Positions 15,971 to 25,677 of a stretch of DNA of 64,000 nucleotides are shown here, piece after piece (position 1 is the first letter of the stretch; the number at the start of each line of letters is the position of its first letter). A program made the translations under genes and the position numbers. The stretch is taken from the NCBI RefSeq assembly GCF_023035675.1, contig NZ_CP073136.1:248001-312000 (forward strand), written 5' to 3'. The notes beneath the pieces were generated by a model that worked only from the letters and a program-made list of their open reading frames with translations, did no database searches and was not told the origin of the DNA. The DNA is from Borrelia hermsii DAH. Its GTDB lineage: Bacteria > Spirochaetota > Spirochaetia > Borreliales > Borreliaceae.

Positions 15971-18416
15971 AAAATAATAATTTAATAACTTCTCTCATAT
16001 TATCTACAAGATGAAAATTTATGCCACTCTTGATGTTAATAGGAATGTCATCAAGATCCACTTTATTTGATTTAGGAATAATAATATGCCCAACCCCACT
16101 TCGTTTAGCAGCAATTATTTTTGCTCTCAATCCCCCAATAGCCATTACATTGCCTGTTAATGATAACTCTCCAGTCATAGCCAAATGAGGTCTTACCGTT
16201 TTATTAAGAGCTAGAGATATAAAAGCACTAGCAATAGTAATCCCAGCTGAAGGTCCATCTTTTGGTGTAGCTCCTTCTGGAATATGCAAATGAATCATAT
16301 ATTTTTCAAAAAAAGACTTGTTTACCTTAAGCTCATTACTAATACTGTTCACATAAGTAAACGCGATATTTGCAGATTCCTTCATAACATCTCCAAGTCT
16401 ACCTGTCAACTTAATACCAGGGGACTTAGACTCAGTTTTTACAGTTTCAATTACCAAAGTCGACCCACCATAATTAGTCCACGCAAGACCCATTACCATA
16501 CCTGGTGACATGACTTTATGCAAAAATTCTTCTTTTCTAAATACAGGAATACCAATATATTCTTCCAAATTTTCCTTAGAAATTTGATATGCCTTAACAG
16601 ACTTATCTTCAATAAGTTTTCTTGCAATTTTGCGAACAATTTGCTTTAAATACTTCTCAAAATTCCTAAGTCCATTATCTCTGGCATATTCCCTAGCGAT
16701 TTGAACAAGAGCTGAGCCTTGAAATTTTAAAGAATCCTTATTAACACCATTTTCCTTTAAGACCTTTGGTATTAAATATTTTCTTGCTATCTCTATTTTC
16801 TCATCATCAACATATCCTGAAAGCTGAATTACTTCCATTCTATTTAATAAAGGTGTAGGTATTGTCTCAAGAGAATTAGCTGTCAAAATAAAAAACACAT
16901 TAGAAATATCAAAAGGCAAATCAAGATAATGATCTCTAAAATTAATATTCTGCTCGGGATCTAAAACCTCAAGGAGAGCTGAGAATGGATCTCCATAATT
17001 AGATGCTGAAACCTTATCAATTTCGTCTATTAAAAAAACGGGAGAGTTTGTCTTTGTAATTCTTAGTCCTTGAATAATTTTTCCAGGCAATGCTCCAACA
17101 TAAGTTCTTCTATGTCCCTTAATTTCTGATTCATCCCTCATGCCACCCACAGAAAACCTAAAAAATTTAGTTTTAAGAACCTCAGCAACAGCTGTTCCTA
17201 TTGAAGTTTTACCAACCCCAGGAGGTCCAACTAAAAGCATAATAGCTCCTTTTTGAGATTTTCTTAATTTAAGAACAGAAATATATTCAATAATTCTATC
17301 TTTAACTTCTCTCATGCCATAATGCGTTTTATCTAAAATCTTTTCTGCCCTTTGCAAATTAAACCCATCAAAATTAACTTTTGATTCTCCCCAAGGAAGG
17401 TTTGTAATAAGTTCAAGGTAATTTCTAACCACAATATATTCAGATGAATGTTTTTCAAGAAATGAAAATTTTTCAAGTTCCCTCTCCACTGCTTCTAAAG
17501 CCTCTCCCTTTAATGCTAAAGCATTAATTTTGCCTTTAAGTTTTAAAAATTCACTACTCTTTTCATCACCAACACCAAGTTCAGCCTTAATAGCTTTAAG
17601 TTGTTCCTTTAAAAAGAATTCTTTTTGTTGTTTTTCTAACTTTTCCTGAATACCTTTAGCAATTTTATTTTGAATCTCAATTAAATTTAATTCTTCATAA
17701 ATCAACTCCAAGACCTTTTTAAGCCTATCCTTAACGCTTAAAGTCTCAAGCACTTCCTGATGAGCATCTTTTGAAGATGCGATCATTCCTGCAACAACAT
17801 CACACAATCTACCCTTATCTTCAATGTTCACCATGTTTAACTGAAATTCGGGCATCTTTCTATGTGAGAATATTTCTTTGGTTCTAAGCAAAATGCTGCT
17901 ATAAATTGCCTTTGACTGAACATCATCCTTTTTAATCGGAATCTGCTTTAAATAATCAACTTCAATTATCGGAAAATCTTCATTAAGAACAACCTTAACA
18001 AACCTAACTCTATCAATAGTTGAAACAAAAATATTATATCCACCATCAGGAAGATTAATTTTTTTCACTATTTTAGCAGTAATACCAACGGAATAAATAT
18101 CCTTCTTATGATTGATAATCAATTTATCATTCTTACTGCCTGCCTTTTCTAAAAATTTATCACGCAATACAAATAAGGAGATAATACCATTGCCTTTAAT
18201 CACATAATCAACAGCCTTCATATCAATATCAGAGACTATAACAATTGGAATAAACATACCTGGAAATACAGGATGCGATGGCACTGCAATTAAAGGCACT
18301 CTCACGGGTTTGTCAAAATGCGGTAAAATGCCTCCAGATTTTTTCGAACGCTTCTTTCCCTTAGAAACAGTATCTTTTACTTCCTCCATAGAATATTCAA
18401 TCTCCTTACGCTTCAT
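15969..18416 (-). CDS. lon: ATP-dependent protease Lon
   Basis: A cytoplasmic hexameric protease degrading misfolded and regulatory proteins. 815 residues with the three Lon parts: the N-terminal substrate domain (about 40-240, beginning VRVPLIAVPSHPVFPGM), the AAA+ domain with Walker A GPPGVGKTS and Walker B VFLIDEIDK, and the C-terminal protease domain with catalytic Ser in KDGPSAGITIA and Lys in GGLRAKIIAAKR. B. burgdorferi has two Lon proteases; by position this is Lon-1 (BB_0253). The start MKRKEIEYSMEEV has a long charged N-terminal extension. The 68-base gap to the divergent RecO-like gene contains TATAAT-type boxes on both strands. Confidence 0.97.
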   Translation of the reverse strand: MKRKEIEYSMEEVKDTVSKGKKRSKKSGGILPHFDKPVRVPLIAVPSHPVFPGMFIPIVIVSDIDMKAVDYVIKGNGIISLFVLRDKFLEKAGSKNDKLIINHKKDIYSVGITAKIVKKINLPDGGYNIFVSTIDRVRFVKVVLNEDFPIIEVDYLKQIPIKKDDVQSKAIYSSILLRTKEIFSHRKMPEFQLNMVNIEDKGRLCDVVAGMIASSKDAHQEVLETLSVKDRLKKVLELIYEELNLIEIQNKIAKGIQEKLEKQQKEFFLKEQLKAIKAELGVGDEKSSEFLKLKGKINALALKGEALEAVERELEKFSFLEKHSSEYIVVRNYLELITNLPWGESKVNFDGFNLQRAEKILDKTHYGMREVKDRIIEYISVLKLRKSQKGAIMLLVGPPGVGKTSIGTAVAEVLKTKFFRFSVGGMRDESEIKGHRRTYVGALPGKIIQGLRITKTNSPVFLIDEIDKVSASNYGDPFSALLEVLDPEQNINFRDHYLDLPFDISNVFFILTANSLETIPTPLLNRMEVIQLSGYVDDEKIEIARKYLIPKVLKENGVNKDSLKFQGSALVQIAREYARDNGLRNFEKYLKQIVRKIARKLIEDKSVKAYQISKENLEEYIGIPVFRKEEFLHKVMSPGMVMGLAWTNYGGSTLVIETVKTESKSPGIKLTGRLGDVMKESANIAFTYVNSISNELKVNKSFFEKYMIHLHIPEGATPKDGPSAGITIASAFISLALNKTVRPHLAMTGELSLTGNVMAIGGLRAKIIAAKRSGVGHIIIPKSNKVDLDDIPINIKSGINFHLVDNMREVIKLLF

Positions 18417-18484
18417 TATAACAAAAGAAAATTTTTATGAGAATTCATTTAATAATGAATTTTTTTATTATACAATAATGTATA

Positions 18485-19171
18485 ATGCGGTTTAATAAAG
18501 TCAATGCAATCATAACAAATCTATATCACAAAAAAAATTATTCCCTATTAAACCTATTTCATCCAAAAGGAATCATTCACACAATAATTTATAATTCTAC
18601 TATAAAAAAATTTAAATCCAACATCAATAACTTAGTAAGAGCCAACTTCGAAATAGTAAAAGAAAATAATTTATGCAAAATCATAGAAGTCAATGATGAA
18701 AAATTTATTATTCAAGATTTAATCCACGAAAAATTAACAATCATTCATCTTTGGGTCAAGCTTATTAATTTAAGCTTTGATGATGGGGAATGCTTTAAGC
18801 TATTTACCGAAGCTACAGAGGCACTAAACATATCAAGCTTAGAAAAAGCACATTTAATTGACTTGCAATACAAGATAAGATTTCTAATAATAAAAGGATT
18901 TTTATACTTATCAAAGTTATGTTTTAAATGTAATAAACAAATAGATAAGTATTATTACTATGATATCCATATTAACGGATTTAATTGTATAAACTGCACC
19001 AATAATAAAAATAACTACATTAACACAGGAAGTTTTAAATACTTAGAATATACAACTCAAAAGAACATAAATGCAACATTAAATATAAATTTAACTAGTA
19101 AGTCAAAAGAACTTATTAAAGTTATGATCAAAAATAAGATCAATACAGAATTTGAACAAACATTACTCTAA
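18485..19171 (+). CDS. Divergent RecO-like DNA repair protein (zinc-finger)
   Basis: 228 residues. The first ~75 residues follow the RecO OB-fold pattern (AIITNLYHKKNYSLLNLF then GIIHTIIYN). A helical region follows (about 78-145), then a four-Cys site: Cys146, Cys149, Cys168 and Cys171 (LCFKC and FNCINC). This order and total length match bacterial RecO, which anneals DNA and helps load RecA with RecR. Borrelia is usually described as lacking RecF, RecO and RecR, so this would be an overlooked member. Identity is inferred from layout and motif, not from a search. No Shine-Dalgarno sequence precedes the ATG. It is followed after 22 bases by recJ, which acts in the same pathway in other bacteria. 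It could instead be an unrelated zinc-binding protein. Confidence 0.65.
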   Translation: MRFNKVNAIITNLYHKKNYSLLNLFHPKGIIHTIIYNSTIKKFKSNINNLVRANFEIVKENNLCKIIEVNDEKFIIQDLIHEKLTIIHLWVKLINLSFDDGECFKLFTEATEALNISSLEKAHLIDLQYKIRFLIIKGFLYLSKLCFKCNKQIDKYYYYDIHINGFNCINCTNNKNNYINTGSFKYLEYTTQKNINATLNINLTSKSKELIKVMIKNKINTEFEQTLL

Positions 19172-19193
19172 ATAAAGCAAACTGGAATAAAAC

Positions 19194-21308
19194 ATGAAAA
19201 TTTGGAAAAAAAAAGAAATTGATATCCCAAAAGAAAATGTAGTCAATATCGCAAAAAAATATAACATTAGCCTTCTTGAAGCAACACTACTACTTAGAAG
19301 AGAAATTAAAGAAGAAGATTTTCTATTTTTTATTGAAAGTAGTGTAAATTTAATGCACAATCCATTTTTATTAAAAAACATAGACAAATTCACTTATAGA
19401 ATGAATGAAGCTATTGCGGAGAAGGAAAATGTATTAATATTTGGAGATAAGGATGCTGACGGTATCACAGCTACAATCATAATGTATGAAACTCTTAAAG
19501 ATTTTGGAATAAATGTAACCTATAAGATACCCTCCAATGGGGAATTTTACGGTCTTACAAAAGAGATCATTGATAAGGCATTTGAAGATAAAATCTCAAT
19601 AATAATTACTGTTGATTGTGGAATTTCCAATATTGAAGAAGCAAACTATGCAAGATCAAAAAACATAGAAGTAATAATTACAGATCATCATCTTCCAAAC
19701 AAAGAAATTGACATAGAAAATATCATTATTGATCCTCATTTAAAAGGAGATCCCTCTCCATTTAAAGAAATAGCTGGATGTTACGTAAGTTTTAAAGCAT
19801 GTCTTGCATTATACCTATCCACTACCAATCTTTATAATAAAAACATGGTATTTTTATTTCTAGAAAGATTAAATAATAACATTACACTTCATGCAATAGA
19901 AATAAACAACTACATGTTTAAAAAGTACATCGCCCTCGAAAGCAATAATGACTTGCAAATCAATATTAATAAGCTAGAAGAATTCTCAAAAAGTAAATAC
20001 GTAATTGTATTTAATAAAAATGAACAAAATCAACTCCTAAATGAGTTCTTTAATTATAAAATAGATATCGAAACAATTGATATTAGTGAAAATTTTGTAA
20101 AAAAATATCCTAAATTTGCCAAAAAAACACTAAAAGAACTAATGCAAATTACCAAATATTGTAAATATAGAAAAACTGATACTAAAGAAAAACTATATTA
20201 CGTATTTTACAACATAATATTTGAAGTAAATAAAGATTTACTAAAAAACTGTCTTAAAAGACTTAAATTTGTCGCAATAGGAACCATTGCTGATAATATG
20301 CCAATTATTAATGAAAATCGAATAGTTGTAAAAGAAGGACTTAAAGAAATCGCACTAAGAGAAAACATATCCATTAATTACCTATTAAAAGAAGTTAATA
20401 TACTAACAAAACCAATCATCACTTCAACAGATATTGCATTTAAAGTCGCTCCAATATTAAATTCAACAGGCAGACTTGAGAAAGCAGATATTACAATTCA
20501 ATTTTTATTAGCCGAAGATACTAATCAGATAGAAAATAAGTTTAAAGAAATCAAAAACATAAATACTTTAAGAAAACGCAAGGAAGAAGCATCTTGGATT
20601 GCACATGATGAGAATACCATTTTCAAAAATGATAAATTCATAGTATGTTACGACAAACAAACTCCAAAAGGAATTAGTTCTCGAATGGCAACAAGACTTT
20701 CCGCTTATTATCAAAAAGTTGCCGTTTTCCTAACAAAACAAGAAAATATCATTAAAGGCTCCATAAGATCAAACAATAAAGTAAATTCAAAAGAATTAAT
20801 TTCAATGATACCAAGTCATTTAATAATAAATTCTGGGGGACACAAAGCTGCTGCTGGATTTACACTCTATGAGGCTGTATTAAATGAATTCATAAAAGAA
20901 CTTGAAAACGCTCTTGACAAAATAGAATACAAAGAAATACATGAAGATTCAATACTAATCGATGCAATTATACCTAAAGACTTCAATAAGAGAGAACTTT
21001 TAAAAATAATAGACTTATTTGAACCTTACGGACATGGTTTTAGAGAATTTATTCTAATGATGGAAGATATATACATTCAAGATCTAAGAACAATTGACAA
21101 AAATGGAACTTCAAAACATATAAGCATGAAAATCAAAAATAATAAAGATTATTATAGGGCTATTTACTTTAATGGCACTCAAAAAATCCAAGAACTTGGT
21201 ATTAAAGATGGCCAAAATATAGACATAATATTCACAGTTGGTGAAGACCTTTACAATCAAAACGACAAAATTTTAAAAATTATTGATATCAAAAAGAGAA
21301 AAAATTAG
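19194..21308 (+). CDS. recJ: Single-strand DNA exonuclease RecJ
   Basis: A 5'-3' single-strand exonuclease for recombination and mismatch or base-excision repair. 704 residues. The DHH-family motifs are present: GDKDADGITATIIMYETL (motif I), TVDCGISN (motif II), ITDHHLPN (motif III) and DPHL shortly after. The DHHA1 domain contains GGHKAAAGFTL, and the C-terminal OB-fold region follows (about 570-700). An insert of about 120 residues rich in Asn, Lys and Ile separates the DHH core from the later AFKVAPILNSTGRLEKAD block, making it longer than E. coli RecJ (577). Last base of its stop codon is the first base of the next gene's GTG. Confidence 0.95.
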   Translation: MKIWKKKEIDIPKENVVNIAKKYNISLLEATLLLRREIKEEDFLFFIESSVNLMHNPFLLKNIDKFTYRMNEAIAEKENVLIFGDKDADGITATIIMYETLKDFGINVTYKIPSNGEFYGLTKEIIDKAFEDKISIIITVDCGISNIEEANYARSKNIEVIITDHHLPNKEIDIENIIIDPHLKGDPSPFKEIAGCYVSFKACLALYLSTTNLYNKNMVFLFLERLNNNITLHAIEINNYMFKKYIALESNNDLQININKLEEFSKSKYVIVFNKNEQNQLLNEFFNYKIDIETIDISENFVKKYPKFAKKTLKELMQITKYCKYRKTDTKEKLYYVFYNIIFEVNKDLLKNCLKRLKFVAIGTIADNMPIINENRIVVKEGLKEIALRENISINYLLKEVNILTKPIITSTDIAFKVAPILNSTGRLEKADITIQFLLAEDTNQIENKFKEIKNINTLRKRKEEASWIAHDENTIFKNDKFIVCYDKQTPKGISSRMATRLSAYYQKVAVFLTKQENIIKGSIRSNNKVNSKELISMIPSHLIINSGGHKAAAGFTLYEAVLNEFIKELENALDKIEYKEIHEDSILIDAIIPKDFNKRELLKIIDLFEPYGHGFREFILMMEDIYIQDLRTIDKNGTSKHISMKIKNNKDYYRAIYFNGTQKIQELGIKDGQNIDIIFTVGEDLYNQNDKILKIIDIKKRKN

Positions 21309-22246
21309 TGCTTAATATTAAAAGCCTTTTATTTATATTGATAACAGGATTATTTAAGATAAATGCAGTAAATAATGATATCATAAAAATTTACTATAAA
21401 AAAGAAGCTTTTCAGGGAGAAAATATCTACTTTGCAAGCACCAAAAATTTCAAAAAATTGTCTCTTTTAGGTACAAATCAAAAACCTATTTTAAGTGCTT
21501 CCCCTTTCAAATTCAACGTAGGAAAAAGAGAATATCATATAGCCATAATAGGAGTCACACCAATGATCAAAGAAGGAAAAAAGAAAATCAAAATAGAATT
21601 TGCAAATAAAGAATACATAAAGGAAATAGAGATAAAAAAATTTGCATTTAAAAAAACAACAGTCAAACTTAACAAAACAAAATCCAAACTTATTAAAAGT
21701 CAACAATCACCTAAAGCAAAAGAACAAGCTCTCACGTTATGGAACATAATTGGCAATATAGGAGATACAACAATTTACCACTACGATACATTGGTTCATC
21801 CAATAAAAGATCAATATAAAATAACTAGTCCTTATGGGGACCAAAGAATTTATATGCAAGACAATAAAAAAATATCAAACCATAAAATGCATAATGGAAA
21901 AGATTATGCTCCACTTAAAAGAGAAAAAACACCTATTTTCGCAGCTGGTAGAGGGAAAGTAGTATTTGCAAGAAATAGAGAAATTACTGGTAAGACCGTA
22001 ATTATCCAACATTTACCAGGGGTATTTACAATTTATTTACATCTCTCAAAATTTGGAGTTAAAGAGCACAAAATAGTAAATACAGGAGAATATATTGGTC
22101 ATGTTGGCAACACAGGAATTTCAACAGGACCCCACCTACATTTCGAAGTCAGAATCAATGGCGTTGCAGTAAATCCAGATTTTTTCTTAGAACAAATGCT
22201 TATTGACAAAAATCAAATAATCAATAACACTAAAAGGATAGAGTAA
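21308..22246 (+). CDS. Secreted M23-family peptidase
   Basis: A predicted periplasmic peptidoglycan endopeptidase. 312 residues: an N-terminal hydrophobic signal segment, a beta-rich middle domain (about 25-115) and a C-terminal LytM domain. Zinc ligands are complete: MHNGKDYAP (HxxxD), IYLHLS and GPHLHFEVRING (HxH). The GTG start overlaps the recJ stop (TAGTG), so translation is coupled, although the functions look unrelated. Followed after 18 bases by rpsU. One of three M23 proteins in this window. Confidence 0.9.
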   Translation: MLNIKSLLFILITGLFKINAVNNDIIKIYYKKEAFQGENIYFASTKNFKKLSLLGTNQKPILSASPFKFNVGKREYHIAIIGVTPMIKEGKKKIKIEFANKEYIKEIEIKKFAFKKTTVKLNKTKSKLIKSQQSPKAKEQALTLWNIIGNIGDTTIYHYDTLVHPIKDQYKITSPYGDQRIYMQDNKKISNHKMHNGKDYAPLKREKTPIFAAGRGKVVFARNREITGKTVIIQHLPGVFTIYLHLSKFGVKEHKIVNTGEYIGHVGNTGISTGPHLHFEVRINGVAVNPDFFLEQMLIDKNQIINNTKRIE

Positions 22247-22250
22247 AAAT

Positions 22251-22260
22251 AAGGAGGTGA
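22251..22260 (+). promoter_or_regulatory. Strong ribosome binding site for rpsU
   Basis: AAGGAGGTGA, an unusually complete match to the 16S rRNA tail. GGAGG ends 7 bases before a TTG start codon (22265), which decides the rpsU start despite the weak initiator. Confidence 0.85.
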
Positions 22261-22264
22261 TTTT

Positions 22265-22474
22265 TTGGTAACTGTCAATGTTGACAAAAATGAAGGACTA
22301 GAAAAAGCATTAAAACGTTTCAAACGAATGATTGAAAAAGAAGCAATAATTAGAGAATGGAAAAGAAGAGAATATTACGAAAAACCATCCACCATTCGCG
22401 TCAAAAAAGAAAAAGCATTCAAAAGAAAACAAGCAAAAAAAGTAAGAAAGCTAAAACAAAAAATCGGAAAATAA
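22265..22474 (+). CDS. rpsU: 30S ribosomal protein S21
   Basis: Small-subunit protein S21, involved in mRNA binding during initiation. 69 residues, highly basic, with the family pattern [18 protein letters not shown] at the N-terminus and a Lys/Arg-rich tail. TTG start at 22265 chosen from the ideal Shine-Dalgarno sequence. It lies downstream of recJ and the M23 gene and is followed by a terminator. Confidence 0.96.
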   Translation: MVTVNVDKNEGLEKALKRFKRMIEKEAIIREWKRREYYEKPSTIRVKKEKAFKRKQAKKVRKLKQKIGK

Positions 22475-22480
22475 TAAAAT

Positions 22481-22507
22481 AGGGATATTCATATTGAATG
22501 TCCTTTT
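22481..22507. terminator. Bidirectional terminator between rpsU and ftsK
   Basis: AGGGATATTC (22481-22490) pairs with GAATGTCC and following T residues (22496-22505) around an ATATT loop. TTTTT follows on the plus strand and a T-rich stretch on the minus strand. Confidence 0.75.
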
Positions 22508-22512
22508 TAATA

Positions 22513-24855
22513 TTAAATAAAAACATCTCGGGGTTTTGAACCATTTACAGGACCTATATATCCCATTTCTTCCATTAGCTCAATAATCCGTGCAGCCCTA
22601 TTATATCCTATCTTTAATCGTCTTTGCAGATAAGACGCAGATGCTTTTTTAGTAGAGCGAACAATTTCAATAGCTTCCTCAAACATGGGCTCATCTGAAG
22701 GATTTAAAACCACAGTATCAGCTGCAACAGCACTATCAATAAATATCTCATCATCAATATAATTCGGGGTACCAAATTTTTTGACTTCCCCAACTAATCT
22801 GTAAACTTCTTTTTCATTCAAAAATCCACCTTGAATTCTTTGGGGAAAAGGTGTAGTAGGGCTAACATAAAGCATATCTCCTTTTCCTAAAAGTTTCTCA
22901 GCACCTGATGCCCCAAGAATTATCCTTGAATCCATAGAACTAGCAACCATAAAAGAAATCCTTGAGGGAAAATTAGCCTTTATTACTCCCGTAATAACAT
23001 CAACTGATGGCCTTTGAGTAGCAAGAACTAAATGCATTCCAACGGCTCTAGCCATAGCCGCAAGCCTAGAAATCAAATTTTCTAAATCTTTTCTTGCAGA
23101 AAGGATCAAATCTGCGAATTCATCAATAATGATTACCAAATAAGGTAATGGCGCTTCATTTAACCCCTCTTCCAGTATTTTTTTATTATAAGCATTAATA
23201 TCTCTAACAAGAAAATTATCAAGAAGAACATATCTTCTCTCCATCTCATCAAGACACCAACGAAGGGCTTCCAAGGCTCTATTTACATCAGTAATAACTG
23301 GGGTTAACAAATGTGGAATATCATTAAAAAGCTTAAGCTCAACCACTTTGGGATCTATTAATACAAGTTTGACATCATCTGGTGATTTTGAAAAAATAAT
23401 TGAAGCAATTAGTGAATTCACACAAACCGACTTCCCAGCACCAGTAGCACCTGCTATTAAAAGATGGGGAGCGGTAATAAGGTCAAAAACAACATTACTG
23501 CCATTAATTTCTTTACCAAGCGCAAAAGGTACCTTAAAATCATTTTGAAATTCTTTACTATTTATTATTTCTGAGATCAAAATAAATTTTCGTCTTTTAT
23601 TAGGAATTTCAATCCCAACAGCTTCTTTACCAGGTATTGGCGCAATAATCCTAACCCGAACTGCTGCAAGTCTTAAGGCTATATTATCAGATATAGAAGT
23701 TATTCTTGAAAGCTTAATACCTTTATCAGGACGAACAGCATACATTGTAACAACAGGTCCTTTAATAACATCAATAAGCTTGGCATTAATATTAAATTCT
23801 CTAAAAGTTTCTTGTAAAATCATCGATTGCCTTTGAATTTCTTTCTCATATTCAATATCTTCAGCTTCACTTGTAGGTTCTCTTTGATCAAAAACAGAAA
23901 TATCTATTAAATACTTACCAATATCCTTATCTACTAATAAGTCTCCACCATTACTCTTGGCAATATTATTTATTATTCCTTTATGTCTTATATCACTAGC
24001 CTTAATTTTCCCACCAGATACTAACTTATTATCCTCAAATTCTGTTAACACTTTATACTTAGAATCATCTTCAATATTTAAATCACACTGAGACTCTTTA
24101 AAAGATTGCTCTTCTGATAATTTTTCATCTCTCACCTTTGACTTACCAAAAATAGTTTTATCTAAATCAACATCTAAAGGCTTATTGGGCTTTCTCAAAA
24201 AGGCTTTAAAAGACCATAAAGCCTGATACTCTTCATCATTAATAATATTATCTTCCCGATCAGAAGTCTTATTTGTATCTAAATTACCATCACAATCTTT
24301 ATAAACTTTAATATTTTTTTTAATTTTTAGAGTACTTAAAAACGGAAAACAGGCAAACACACTTTCAAACAAGATTTTAAATTTAAATACTATAAAATGG
24401 AAAGTATTTAAAATAAAGCTAGTATCTTTAAAAAAGACATAGTTTAAGTAAATCCAAACAATAAGTTCCAAAACTAAGATAAGAAAAACAAAAAAATTAC
24501 CAAGCATAATCCCAAAATTACTTAAAAACCAATTAATAAAATTAGAACCCTCAAGCTTAGAATTAATTTTTAACCAAAATGTTAAAGTAAAAAATAAAAT
24601 AACCGTATAATTCCAATTAAATATAAATCTCTTGCTAAGCATATTGGTGCGATAAACATACCAATTTACAAGCGGATAAAGTATCAGATAAAATGACAAA
24701 AAAGAAAAAGTATTTAGAAGCATATGACCTATGAGATTAAAAACAAAAAATATGAATATATTTCCTACAGGAGTTAATGCCACAAAAAGCGAGAATGATA
24801 TAACACCCAACATAAAAAAAAATAAAAACTGAAAATAATGATAAAAATTTTTCAT
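22513..24855 (-). CDS. ftsK: DNA translocase FtsK/SpoIIIE
   Basis: A septum-located motor that pumps chromosomal DNA during division. 780 residues: about four N-terminal membrane segments (residues 1-165), an acidic linker (about 165-330), the alpha and beta motor domains with Walker A AGATGAGKSV and Walker B VIIIDEFADLI, the RPSVDVITG motif, and a C-terminal gamma winged helix (SASYLQRRLKIGYNRAARI). The linker is shorter than in E. coli. Part of a minus-strand group with uppP (12-base gap), the lytic transglycosylase and the acidic membrane protein. The gamma domain normally reads polar KOPS sites near dif; this chromosome is linear, see findings. Confidence 0.96.
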   Translation of the reverse strand: MKNFYHYFQFLFFFMLGVISFSLFVALTPVGNIFIFFVFNLIGHMLLNTFSFLSFYLILYPLVNWYVYRTNMLSKRFIFNWNYTVILFFTLTFWLKINSKLEGSNFINWFLSNFGIMLGNFFVFLILVLELIVWIYLNYVFFKDTSFILNTFHFIVFKFKILFESVFACFPFLSTLKIKKNIKVYKDCDGNLDTNKTSDREDNIINDEEYQALWSFKAFLRKPNKPLDVDLDKTIFGKSKVRDEKLSEEQSFKESQCDLNIEDDSKYKVLTEFEDNKLVSGGKIKASDIRHKGIINNIAKSNGGDLLVDKDIGKYLIDISVFDQREPTSEAEDIEYEKEIQRQSMILQETFREFNINAKLIDVIKGPVVTMYAVRPDKGIKLSRITSISDNIALRLAAVRVRIIAPIPGKEAVGIEIPNKRRKFILISEIINSKEFQNDFKVPFALGKEINGSNVVFDLITAPHLLIAGATGAGKSVCVNSLIASIIFSKSPDDVKLVLIDPKVVELKLFNDIPHLLTPVITDVNRALEALRWCLDEMERRYVLLDNFLVRDINAYNKKILEEGLNEAPLPYLVIIIDEFADLILSARKDLENLISRLAAMARAVGMHLVLATQRPSVDVITGVIKANFPSRISFMVASSMDSRIILGASGAEKLLGKGDMLYVSPTTPFPQRIQGGFLNEKEVYRLVGEVKKFGTPNYIDDEIFIDSAVAADTVVLNPSDEPMFEEAIEIVRSTKKASASYLQRRLKIGYNRAARIIELMEEMGYIGPVNGSKPRDVFI

Positions 24856-24867
24856 ACTCTATTAAAA

Positions 24868-25662
24868 TCAAAAAAGGAAATAAACTAAGCTTACAAGTAT
24901 AATTAAATAAACCGAAAAATAATAAAGTTTACTATCTTGAAGCATTTTAACAAATAAACTAATTGAAAATAATCCAACCAGAAAAGCAATAATTGCCCCC
25001 AGATTTATCTCAAAAATACTAAAAAGCATATCTGATTCAAATAACTCCTTATACTTTAAAAGTAAACTTCCAAAAACAATAGGAATCAAAGATAAAAATG
25101 AAATCTCAAATGACTCTGACCTGCTAAACCCAAGCAAAACTGAAGCAAAAATTGTAATTCCTGAACGAGAAATACCCGGCATAGCTCCAATTCCCTGCAT
25201 AGTCCCAATCAAACACCCCGCAAGCAAGATATTCCTTTTCAAATCAAAAATTACAATCCTAGATTCAAGTAAAAACAATAAAATACTTGTCACAATAAAA
25301 TTAATTAAAACCAAATTAAGAGTAAATAATCCCTTAAACATTTCTATAAAAATTCCAATAAATGCTGTAATAATAGTGATTATTAATATGAGTAATATTA
25401 ATCTTAATTTGGCAAAATCACATTCAGTAGTTTTTCCTAAAACAAATTTTACTAAGACTGCCACAAGTTCTAATATACGCCTGCAATAATAAATCATTAC
25501 AACTAAAACAGTTGCAAGGTGCAAATAAATATCAAATACTATTGGGAGATCAATATGCATAAACTTTTTTAAAAGCAATAAATGCCCTGAACTAGATATG
25601 GGCAAAAATTCAGCAATTCCTTGAATAAAGCCTAAAATCACAACTCTTAAAACATTTTCCAT
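24868..25662 (-). CDS. uppP: Undecaprenyl-diphosphatase UppP (BacA)
   Basis: Removes phosphate from undecaprenyl diphosphate to recycle the lipid carrier for peptidoglycan. 264 residues and about eight membrane segments. Both family motifs are present: [16 protein letters not shown] near the N-terminus and [12 protein letters not shown] in the middle, which contain the catalytic Glu and Arg/Ser residues. It lies 15 bases after the transglycosylase gene and just before ftsK, a cell-wall setting that fits its role. Confidence 0.95.
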   Translation of the reverse strand: MENVLRVVILGFIQGIAEFLPISSSGHLLLLKKFMHIDLPIVFDIYLHLATVLVVMIYYCRRILELVAVLVKFVLGKTTECDFAKLRLILLILIITIITAFIGIFIEMFKGLFTLNLVLINFIVTSILLFLLESRIVIFDLKRNILLAGCLIGTMQGIGAMPGISRSGITIFASVLLGFSRSESFEISFLSLIPIVFGSLLLKYKELFESDMLFSIFEINLGAIIAFLVGLFSISLFVKMLQDSKLYYFSVYLIILVSLVYFLF

Positions 25663-25677
25663 CTAGTTATCAACAAC

